Shown here in pieces: positions 1 to 10,500 of a stretch of 64,000 bases of DNA; positions within the stretch are counted from its first letter, which is position 1; every line of letters starts with the position of its first letter. Below the pieces are notes generated by a model. The model was not told the origin of the DNA and ran no database searches. It saw nothing but the letters and a program-made list of their open reading frames with translations. Origin of the DNA: Symsagittifera roscoffensis (taxonomy: Eukaryota; Xenacoelomorpha; Acoela; Convolutidae); NCBI RefSeq assembly GCF_963678635.1, contig NC_087062.1:2978001-3042000 (forward strand), read 5' to 3'. A program made the position numbers and the translations under genes.

Positions 1-683
1 CAAAACTTTTTTTCAAGGCTTTGCATACTGCTCCTGGTATATGATAACCATTATGCATTTTATTAGCAAACCATTTTTGTTCAAGGCTTTGCATAATGCT
101 CTTGGTATATAGATCAACTTTAATAGTGCATACTCGTTAAAAGTAGTTGGGTACTGGATCCGACCGTTAATCAACGAAAGTTGTAGATGACTAGGAGCTG
201 ATCAACAAGAGGTTTTGTACCTTCTAATTCTCTTTTTTGCTCGCTTTTTTGTTCACGCTGTTGTTTTGAGTTGGTTATATAAAGTTTGTTATTTTTCATA
301 TATAAACAAATATAGCCGGTTAATGTGCAAATTGTCGTTTTTTCTGCGTGGTTTGATAAAATATCTGAAGAAAAAATTAAAACTTGAAAATATTCGACAG
401 TCATAGTAAAACAGGCAAATTGGACAAAAGTTTTTGAAGAAAAACGACTAGAAAAACAAAACAAAAAATTGTTTTCCAGTTTTTTCTTGTAGAATTTTTG
501 AAGTTTTTTGATTCTCAAAATGACCTTAATCTAACTCCAAAAACTAGTTATTTTCGAATAAAACCAAAAATGAAGCATAAATAGGCTTCTACAAGCGGCC
601 TAGATTAAGCATAAATAAGCATGCTCGCTCGTTTTACTCTCTCGAAATTAGACGAAAAAGCAAAAATTTCAAACAGGTTTTTC
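1..683. repeat. Long direct repeat, copy 1 (cut by window edge)
   Basis: Nearly identical to 2086-2769 at an offset of about 2086 bp; only scattered single-base differences and one homopolymer length change were seen. Homology stops after a GGTTTTTC motif in both copies. The left end lies outside the window. The first ~120 bp contain a shorter internal duplication built on CAAGGCTTTGCATAATGCTC. No polymerase, integrase or tRNA-primer site was seen, so an LTR identity is possible but unsupported. The two overlapping short ORFs on opposite strands here recur in copy 2 only because the DNA is duplicated. Confidence 0.85.
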
Positions 684-2085
684 GAAAAGCCTGCTGTATT
701 AATGAGGCATTACAACTGCCCCGGTGGCCAGAAACTTGAAAAGAAGTAACAATGGACATTGAAATTAGTTAGAAATATTTGGTCCAATTTAGAAACCAGT
801 TTGGGATTTAATTTACGAATTGTTCCTATTGTTTTTGTTTAAGCTAATCGGAATGTAGCAAAAAAAACGTCGCTGTCCGAGTACCGCAGAATCACAAATG
901 GGGCAGCAAACTAGAGCCTTTCAGTCATGATTCAGAGTCTGAAAAAGATTCTTAAAAGTTATACTGTGCCGCGGGTCTGAATTTCCCCATTGTTCAGACT
1001 AATTTTGCTCCCGTAACTTCTAATTTAGAAATAATTTAACCTAAAACAATCGTCTGTTATTTAAAAAACGTGAATTTAATTTTTTTTGAATGTTTTGGAA
1101 AATAACCTAAATTAGTTCTGATAATTTCTTGTTTATTTTTTTTCTTCAAAACACTGGTCGGAGTTTCATGTGGTACTTGCGCTGCAAATGGCTCTGTTTT
1201 CCTCTTTTGATTTTTTCGTTAGTTCTGTTTATTTTTGTATTGCAAGTTTTCAGTGTTCACAAATAGATTAAAAACATGAATTCACGGCTGGGATATATAT
1301 TTTTTCATTTTGGATGCTTTCAATATTGTTGCATTTTTTCCCACTTGCGAGAGCAATGGTACTTTAATCGGGAATACTGCAAACAACTTTTATTTACGAA
1401 TCTGTATGAAATTTACCTTGTCTTACTCTTCGACCACGTCCAGCCCCTTCCCTGTAGTCTATGTATAAATCGCGCGCCTTTTGGTCTGAACTTCAAAGGT
1501 TTGAGACCCAGCCTAGCCTTGTTTTTTTCTAATGTGTGGAAATTGAGAACAAATTTAAATTGTCAAATTACTGTTTCTCTGCATAAGTTGTGTCATTTTT
1601 TCCAAAGCATCGAGTCCATTTCTTTTCAATATAGTTATTCGAAACTTGTGATTGAAACATTTTCCATTTATTTTGTTAAGCTTGCGATATAGTATTTTTT
1701 CGGGTGCACAACTATTTAACAGAATCACTGGAATCATTTGTACGTGTCGCTCACACGAAATCAGAAGTCAGACGTTATAAGTCAGACAAAAATATATTGC
1801 TATGCCTTTTTGCAAAAGTAATAGGGCGTAAAGTTTTCAAAATTCAAAATACAATAGCTCAAATTTTTTCTATTACATTTTGTTTTTCTTTGAAGTGACG
1901 TGTACTTGAGTTTGTCGGCTTAGTTACCGCCCGGTAAATGATTTTAGTTTTTTCCACGGTTTTTTTGAATGCTTATTAAGACGCTTACTATACATCAATT
2001 TTCTGAAAATTCCTTATACTGCTTTTCATAAAATTTCTAGTATTTTTTTGCGAACGCAATTGGCTAACCATTATGCATTTTATTA
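684..2085. other. Spacer between the direct repeats, no gene seen
   Basis: AT-rich sequence of 1.4 kb separating the two long direct repeats. The longest open frame (about 1276-1692) is rich in Phe, Cys and Leu codons from T-runs, has no recognisable domain and no splice context. I see no gene here. If the flanking repeats were LTRs, this would be the internal part of a small non-autonomous element. Confidence 0.5.
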
Positions 2086-2769
2086 GCAAAACTTTTTTTT
2101 CAAGGCTTTGCATAATGCTCCTGGTATATGATAACCATTATGCATTTTATTAGCAAACCATTTTTGTTCAAGGCTTTGCATAATGCTCTTGGTATATAGA
2201 TCAACTTTAATAGTGCATACTCGTTAAAAGTAGTTGGGTACTGGATCCGACCGTTAATCAACGAAAGTTGTAGATGACTAGGAGCTGATCAACAAGAAGT
2301 TTTGTACCTTCTAATTCTCTTTTTTGCTCGCTTTTTTGTTCACGCTGTTGTTTTGAGTTGGTTATATAAAGTTTGTTATTTTTCATATATAAACAAGTAT
2401 AGCCGGTTAATGTGCAAATTGTCGTTTTTTCTGCGTGGTTTGATAAAATATCTGAAGAAAAAATTAAAACTTGAAAATATTCGACAGTCATAGTAAAACA
2501 GGCAAATTGGACAAAAGTTTTTGAAGAAAAACGACTAGAAAAACAAAACAAAAAATTGTTTTCCAGTTTTTTCTTGTAGAATTTTTGAAGTTTTTGATTC
2601 TCAAAATGACCTTAATCTAACTCCAAAAACTAGTTATTTTCGAATAAAACCAAAAATGAAGCATAAATAGGCTTCTACAAGCGGCCTAGATTAAGCATAA
2701 ATAAGCATGCTCGCTCGTTTTACTCTCTCGAAATTAGACGAAAAAGCAAAAATTTCAAACAGGTTTTTC
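2086..2769. repeat. Long direct repeat, copy 2
   Basis: Second copy of the repeat at the window start, about 99% identical by eye. Immediately upstream (~2062-2085) is an extra partial copy of the internal motif AACCATTATGCATTTTATTAG. From about 2570 onward this copy also forms the left arm of an inverted repeat with ~3599-3940, so its tail belongs to two repeat structures. Confidence 0.85.
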
Positions 2770-2943
2770 TCGACTTAGGAAAAAAAATTAATGTCGTTTG
2801 AATCACGACTGAAAAGGTTTTTTATGATATATCTTTTGACTCATTCAATGATTGTTTGTTTGTGGTGTCTGATTTTGCGTGCAAAACAAAAATAAAAACT
2901 TAAAACACCCGAATACAAAGTTCCTCCACATTTTTCAAATGGT
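2570..2943. repeat. Left arm of a long imperfect inverted repeat
   Basis: This arm matches the reverse complement of about 3599-3940 with frequent substitutions and small indels. Shared blocks in order are GAATTTTTGAAGTTTTTGATTC, a TAAGCATAAATAAG block, AAAAAGCAAAAATTTCAAAC, TTTTTCTCGAC, GAATCACGACTGA, GATTTTGCGTG and TTCCTCCACATTTT. The ~655-bp spacer (2944-3598) shows no transposase. The layout resembles a foldback element or an old DNA transposon with long terminal inverted repeats. Confidence 0.65.
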
Positions 2944-3598
2944 TCCCATTTTTTTCAGGTGAATGAAAACTGGAGTAAGAGCAAACATGAGCTATCTGGT
3001 TCACAGATATTCTGGAAGTTCTGGTTCAATTGTTTCTTTTTCGTTGTGGGTTATTTTTTTCTAAGGAGGTCGGAGAACTCATGGTTATGATTATTCAAGA
3101 CATGATTTTTAGTATGATTTCTCAAACGTTATTTTTTTTTCAAATTAAAAAAGTATCGGTTTTGCATCGCAAATAATGCAAACCTCCAGCTCGCTTCGTT
3201 CTATTATTGGCGTTTTCGAATTCGTTAGTAAGATTTAGTTTATAATGTTATTTTTTGTATATTGCATCAGAAAAAAAGTTGCACAAGCTAATGCTGTCTT
3301 AAACAGTGAAACAGTAAATTGTAATTAAGTTTATGGATCGTGTCTAGTATTTTCTCTTATTTTTTCTAGTGAAGATTCTCCATTTCTATAAAAGACTATT
3401 TTAAAGGCATTTGAGAATTTTGTACCTAGTAACTTGTACCTTTTTGCAATAGGGGTGAGGGTATTGGTTAAGAAAGACTCAACCAGTTGATTTTTGAGGG
3501 CTCCAATAACAAAAATGCAAACAGTCCGAAAAACGTGATTGAAATTGGATTTTAGTTTTAAGTTCAAAGGAATAAACAATAACGATTTTTGTTTCGAC

Positions 3599-3940
3599 AA
3601 TTGAAAATGTGGAGGAACTTTAAATTCGGGTGTGTTTTAGCTTTTTTTCCACGCAAAATCAGCTACCACATGATCATCGTACTGAGTTGAGTGATATATC
3701 ATGTTAAAGCCCTCTCAGTCGTGATTCGAACGACATGTCATAATTTCAAAAAAGTTTTCCCAGTGTCGAGAAAAACCGGTTTGAAATTTTTGCTTTTTCT
3801 TGTTTTGAGCGAGTGAGCAGGCTTACATTAACTTATTTATGCTTAATTTAAGCCTTGAAAATTTAGTTTTACTCAAATGAAATTAGTTTTTAGCTTCATC
3901 CTAGGAATCAAAAACTTCAAAAATTTGAAGGAAAAATACA
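3599..3940. repeat. Right arm of the long inverted repeat
   Basis: Partner of the arm at 2570-2943. The motifs run in reverse complement: AAAATGTGGAGGAA near 3604, CACGCAAAATCAG near 3651, TCAGTCGTGATTC near 3716, GTCGAGAAAAACC near 3765, and GAATCAAAAACTTC near 3905. The CACGCAAAATCAG block occurs again near 23200, so this family is dispersed in the genome. Confidence 0.65.
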
Positions 3941-5787
3941 TATTTTACAATGACTGACGAAAATGCCTAAGCTCTACGTTTTCGCTCAGATTCCTTTATC
4001 ACACCACGCCGAAAAAACGACACTAATTTGAAAAAATAATTTTGCCTTTTGTTAAGACTGGTCGGAACATTATGTGCTACAGTAACAGGCTATCTTTGTC
4101 TCTATTTGCATTGTTTTGATGAAAATTTTTTATTATTTCAAACAGCCAAAAAGTTGTATAAGTTTTTCTTCCGAAATTCGAAAGTTTTCCTCCGAGATTC
4201 GAGTTTTTTTCAAGTTGATAGTCACTTTCTGTGCTATTTTTGTCGGCTGTTTTAAAAAAATTGTATATGGGCCTGCAGATAAGGTTTTCAGTCAACTCTG
4301 CTTTTGGACATTAACATGATGCATGATTGCAACCACCGAAAGCATGGAGGAACTCCATTACGAGGTAAAACTGTGCACTGGATAGGCGCAAAGTTTTGTG
4401 TCTATATGTTCCTGAATTACAAAGTTAGCGTCTTTGTTGCGGAATCCGTTTACAATTCTCAAAATACACAGTTTGGCCTCGTAATGGGACTTGTGCGTGT
4501 TTTTTTTTCACGCAAATCTAGGGACCAAACATAAAAGTTATGATGATGGAAAGTTATATCTTTTATTGAAGCTATTTTTAGCCGTGATCCGTGTAAAATC
4601 TTGTTTTGAGTGTAGACAAAAATGATCTGAATGTTTTTGGAGAGCGGTGTCGAAGTAGCTAAGTTCCTGCTTCGCACTCCAAAGGTAGGCGCTTCGAGAA
4701 CTACTATGATCCGTGCTTGTTGCTTGCGGGTGAAGCCTCTTTACTCCGCACAATAGTGGTTCTCAAAAAGGGATTAGAAATTGATAAAAATGGTTCTCTC
4801 CCCTGTGGATAAACAGTATAAAACTGATCTAAACTTTGCTGTGACACATATAGATTGAGAAGGGATTAAGTAGCTCTCACACGACGTTAAGGTTATATAA
4901 ATCGAATAAGCTGCGAAAAAATGGTCCAATTTTTTCGCAGTTGGGGTCAACCATGCTTTCGGTGGTTGACCCCGCCGACCATATACGAATATTTTCATTC
5001 TTACACAGGATTTTGATAAGCACGGTGTGGTGCTTGCACAACAGTCCGTTTTTCTTGCTTGTTTTGTCTATAAGGTCTTATTTGGCATTCGGGAAAGATT
5101 TCTTTGCGAATGAATTGTTGATGATTTTCATATTAAAACACCAGCAAGTTTCGTTTTTCAATTTCATTTGTTTGTCCTATTTTTGAGATTTGTTGAATCG
5201 TAAATGATAGCAGCTTTTGGGTCTTAGTTTAAATTTTTGTGTTCCAAAAAGGATCAAGGGTTTTTTTCGAAGAGGGACTGGGGAAAAAGCTTCGCTTCTG
5301 TGTAAATACCCGTTTTCTTCCGTGTTTCAAAGGGGGACTTCAAATACTCCGTGTTTCAAAGGGGGACTTCAATTTTTTTTTGATTTTTCCAATATTTTTC
5401 TAATATATTTTTTGAAAAACTAATAAAATTCTGATAAAACTTTTGCTTTGATGCTTATTTAATTTCAAATGTCTTACTTCTTGGCATATTTTTTACAAGG
5501 AATTTATATTCAAGTCAAATTTAGGAAATTTTTTCGCAGGTCAATTTTTTCGATATTTCTACGGTTTTCAGACAGTGAAATGTCTAAGTTGCATTTATTT
5601 CAGCTAAAAGAATTCGGATATTTTTGCAAATTTTTTAATTTTTTTGAAAAAATGGAAGTATTTTGTTCGATTTGTCGGTTCATCTGCAAGTATTGAGAGT
5701 CATTTTTTTCTATCGCATGTGGTGCGAAGCTCGGCTTCGCCTATGCGTAAAAATCTGAATTGAAATTTATATAATATTATTTAAGCC
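3941..5787. other. Intergenic region upstream of the phytochelatin synthase gene
   Basis: No coding exon was recognised. The stretch holds short inverted repeats (a pair around 4340-4365 and 4474-4505), two perfect hairpins at 4911-4973, and a duplicated block (CGTGTTTCAAAGGGGGACTTC) at about 5320 and 5350. A small palindrome, GTGCGAAGCTCGGCTTCGCC, lies near 5722; a close relative occurs near 11117 inside the gene's second intron. No clear TATA element was found for the downstream gene. Confidence 0.5.
4911..4973. repeat. Two adjacent perfect 11-bp hairpins
   Basis: The first stem pairs 4911-4921 (CTGCGAAAAAA) with 4930-4940 around an 8-nt loop. The second pairs 4943-4953 (GGGGTCAACCA) with 4963-4973 around a 9-nt loop. 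Only two bases separate them. Both stems are perfect. They could be the ends of a miniature transposon or a structured RNA; nothing else in the sequence decides between these. Confidence 0.8.
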
Positions 5788-7463
5788 ATGTCGTATGATT
5801 TTGATGGACCTTGGGTTCTTTTGCGAGACCAGAAGGGACAGGAGATGTTAAGCGAAGCGGAGGCGGCTGGTACGAGTAGCTTCAAAAAGCTAAACCCGTT
5901 TTTTCACAAGCAAATTGGAACTTCCTTCTGCGGTTACGCATCATCCGCTTGTGTGCTCTCATCTCTGAAGATAACAGGTGAGGCTAGAACAGAAAAGCTA
6001 ATAATGTTTATCAAGAAGAACTTCTTCTTCGAAGATTAATAACCAGAAAACCTTGAAATTTATGAGTTATACATAGATATAAGTTAGACAGAAGATGGAC
6101 TCTAGCGAGTAAAGTGGGCATCAATTTATTTTTTCTCAGTATTGATGTATTCGAAAATAAGTGTGAGATAAAATAACAAGGCCGGTTAAGTTAAGCATCT
6201 TAATAATAAAAAACCAAATCTGTTAGAAACGGTTCAATATTAAATTGAAATCAGCTCATTTTTCAATCAAAATTTCTGCAAATTGCTTGATTTGATGAAT
6301 TTTTTTTCCAATTGTTGTGAAATCGATTTCAAAATTTTAGTATCAAAACCGATACTTTGACGTTGGATAATAAATGACGTTGAATGGTAGCCATCAACTT
6401 CAATAATTTTTGCTTAATCATTCATGCCATATGGTTTCATTTTATTATATTTATTTCTTGTCAATGATATTTATATAGTCTGCTTTCTGAAAGTCACTCA
6501 AGTATTTTGAAAGATAGTTTAATCTAAGATGCTTCCAGGTAGTAATTTTTGTAATAAATTCTTGTTACTTTTCGGGTTTGAAAAATTGCAATCGTCACCT
6601 ATATTACTTTCTGTAAAATTACCATATCAAAAACCTTTTTTTTTGCAGAAAACGAGGTCAGGGAGGGAGATTTGACTGCCAAAAAGGAGTTGGAGTCTAT
6701 CTGTGACCCTGTGAGAACTGCCACTGAAGGAATGCCACTGGAAACGGTGGCTAAATTCGTGAATCATCTAGGCGGCGCTGCCCAATTTTTCCCAATGAGA
6801 GGTAAGCAGTTTTCAAATAACTTTGCTTGGTAGAAGTATGCTAATTGTAATCTAGAAAAAACAAAACTGGCATGAACGATATTTCCCGATATTATTTTGC
6901 GAGAAAAATTTTCATCAATTGTGTATTTTAATTTCGAGCGGTCTAATGCTCACAATGCTTACGATTAAGAAGCGGTATTAATCGGCATATAGATTTTTGC
7001 AAGGTAAACAACTTGTCTATCTTAATCATTGAATCAGTTCTTTCATTTGTATGATAGTTTTTGTAGTCCCTTACCATCTGTGACTGGACTCATAATTAGA
7101 CTGATATACTAGTGCACAGTATGCAATTTTTCAGTTGCCAAGAATTTTGGTTGATCTCTGGCGTATTAATTTTCGGATTTATTAACTTCGGCTTTTTTCC
7201 TAATGTTTTCCAATTAATTATTTCTGTTTGATTAGCGAAAAATTCTGTTTTTATGTGTGTGCCATGAAGGGGAAGGGACTTCAAAATTTTTTGAGTGTGA
7301 AAGACTTTTTGTGGAAAAAATTTTCGGCTCAAAGGGTTTTCCCAACGCTTTTTCAGCTTTTTTAAGGCTTGCTAAGTTTTCTACTGAAACCTTTTTTGCG
7401 TTCTATTGTCTTGGCATGTTTTTTTGAAATCTATCTATCTATATCTTTCTATCTATCTAAATC

Positions 7464-7514
<51 letters not shown>

Positions 7515-10500
7515 ACTATATTTAATCTATACTATATTTAAATGCGAGTGACAGCTATCTTCCATGTATAAGCATAATAGTTTTGCATGTTTAATGAAAG
7601 AATTTTTTCAGGTTTAAGCTATATCATATATTGCAATGCTTAAGAACATTTTTCAATTAGTTTTTCGCAAGGTCATTAATTTTTCAGTGTTTCTTTTTTC
7701 GAGGGCAAATTAAGTCTGTCTGTCTGTCTGTCTGTCTGTATACCTGCTTTTTTAATTAATTTGATGTCTGTCTACCCGTCGCCTAATTTTTTAACTTTCA
7801 TCTATTATATATCTATCTATTATATATTTAAATGCGGGCTTCACTATCTCGCCTTGTTTACCCTTTTGTCAACGTATTATTTTTGCATGTTTAACAAAAG
7901 AATTTTTTCACGTTTAAGCTATATCGTATATTGCAATGTTTAAGGTTTTTTTTTCGATTTTCCAGTTTAAATTCGGTTTTCATTTCATCAAGTTTGAAAT
8001 TAACAACCCAATCGTAGGATATTGTATGGGTTTTCTCAGGTTTTGCGATTCTGGCCTCCATATATGAATAACCAAATCCTTTTAATTTACAAGATAGGAA
8101 ATTTTTGAGATTTTTCAAAAAATTATAGAAAATTTAATTTTAAAAAGTTTGCCAATTTTTGAAATTCTCACCCTGTAGTTGGGTGCTTCAGGGTACTCTC
8201 AGTGGTTGCGAATCTTGTCTCCAATTCTCACTTCTTAAATCTTTGTAGTTTTCGAGATATGATGGTTTTTATGGTTTTTTCAAAAAGTTTTCAAAAACGT
8301 AGATTTTAAAAAATCCCAAAACAAAGATCTCAATCCTGTTGTTGAAAATTGTGAGGGTACTCTCAGGGGTTGCAAATCTTGCGTCTGATTATGGCTGCTC
8401 AATTCATTGTAGTTTTTGCGATATGACGTTTTTTTGGAATTTTTGGAAAACTTAGATATAGAAAATTTCACAGAACTCGAAATTACCATCTCTGTAGTGA
8501 GGCTCTGTCAGGGTACTCTCAGGAGTTGCGAATTTAGCCGCCAAATATGACTGCTCATATTCTTGTAGTTTTCGAGATATGACCTTCTCTATGATTTTTT
8601 AGAATTTTTCAGAAAATTTAATATTAAAAAATTTCGCAAAACTTGAAATTATTATCTCTGTAGTGAGGCTCTGCCAGGGTACTTTCAGGAGTTGCAAATT
8701 TTGTCTCCCAATATGACTGCTCAAATTCTTGTAATTTTCGAGATATGAAGGTTTTTAGGATTTTTACAAAATTTTTCAGAAAACTTAGGTATAAAAAGTT
8801 TCACAAAATTTGAAATTAGCATATCTGTAGTGAGGTTCTGTTAGGGTACTAAATCGTGCAGTTTTCCAGATAAGACATTATTCTGACAGCCCCCCTGTAG
8901 TTGGGGGGCTGTCAGAATAATCTGAGGGATTGCAAATTCGGCCTCCATTTAAGAATGCCCAAATCATTTTTGTTAAAGAGATACGACGATTTGTGTGATT
9001 TTTTTTGGAAATTTTCAGAAAACTCAAATTACAAAATATTTTGTTTAAGTGAAATTCCCAACCCTGTAGTTGTCTACTTTCAAAGATTGCGAAGATTGCC
9101 ATCAGAAAAGACTGCTCGGTAGTTTTCGAGATTAGAAAACTTAAGGTGAAGTTTCTCAAAATTTGAATTTTCTAACGTTGTAGTTGGGTACTGTAAGAGT
9201 ACTCTCAGGAGCTGCAAATCTTGCGTCCAAATGCGACTGCTCAATTGCTTTCAGTTTCCCAGATGTGACGTTTCTTAATTCATTATAAACTTAGATATAA
9301 AAAATAGGTCACAAATTTTTATGTTTTTTCAAAATTTGAGTTGAAAAAACGAAAGAAAAACTTTACAAAATTTGAAGTTACTCTCAGGAGTTGCAAATCT
9401 TGCGTCCAAATGCGACTGCTCAATTGCTTTCAGTTTCCCAGATAGGACGTTTCTTAGTTCATTTTAAATTTTTCGAAGAACTTATATAAAACTTCACAAT
9501 ATTTTATGGTTCTTCAAAATTTGTTTAAAAAACACGAACCCTGTAATTGGGTGCTGTCAGTGTACACTCAAAGAGTAGTTTTTTTGAGTTGTTGAAAATT
9601 CGAAGCACCGGAGGTGCGGTACACGCTAGTAGATTTTATTGCTGTGTCGCAAGTGTTTACGAAGCTCTACTTCGCATCTGTGTCTAGCTTCCTTAGCATA
9701 TCAAGTTCCTGCTACTACTTATGCCTGAGGCAACGCACATGCGTTGGACGACAAAGGTCTGAAGTTCAAGTCCGGCCAGGATTATTAAACTCTGGAAATT
9801 GAAAGTTTCTAGGCCGACAAAAAATTTTTCATCGGAATTGTATTCTGATGCATAGGCGTTTGAATCGGAATTTTAGTCTGATGCAAACAATTTTTTAGTA
9901 AGTATTATCAAATCGCAATATAGACTATTTCAGAAATAGTTCAGACTCTTATATAGGTCGCGATTTATTTTTTTATTTTTTTTTTCAGGAAGTCTTAAAT
10001 TTTGTTTAGGCTTAAGTTCATTTTTTTGCGGGTTGACTTTAAAGAAGACAAGGTCCACTGATAAAAATGCAGAAATGTAAAGATCTAGAAAATCATGAAC
10101 AACTTGATTTTTTTAAAAAATTTCCAGCGGAATGAAAAATTACCCATTGGTCCGTTTTTTGTTCGATCTTTTGAAAAAAAATAAACAAAACCCAGGACGC
10201 TGTCTTAAGAAATTGCTTCGCATTTTTGTAAAACTTTTACTTTTGCGATCAGTAAGGGTGTTGCAATTGGGTGTAAGATTTGTTCCCTTCATTAACTTTC
10301 TTCACAGTTGTAAAAATTAGAAATAGTAAATTTAGGTTCATCTCATAATGAATCAAAATGTCTTTGCGTATCCGGCACACGTGGTCTGGAGTAAAGAATG
10401 CGCCTCGGAAGGAAGAGGTTCTAGATTCCAATCTGGGCAGGATCTTTTTTTTTCAAAAGGCAAATATTCCGTTTCAAAAACTTAGTCGGCCTATTGTCTG

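Noticed and set aside
1276-1692. 138-residue plus-strand ORF as a real gene
   Set aside because: Composition is dominated by T-run codons (Phe, Leu, Cys), with no start context, domain or splice partner.
171-2551. Overlapping ORFs on both strands in the two copies of the left-edge repeat
   Set aside because: Conservation is explained by ~99% DNA identity of the direct repeats; codon content follows T/A runs and no domain is visible.
1-2769. LTR retrotransposon with 684-bp LTRs
   Set aside because: No TG...CA ends, primer-binding site, polypurine tract, or gag/pol coding seen in the 1.4-kb interior. Kept only as direct repeats.
9690-10452. Functional tRNA genes
   Set aside because: B-box-like motifs are present but no cloverleaf with acceptor and anticodon stems could be drawn; copies share extra flanking sequence as SINEs do.
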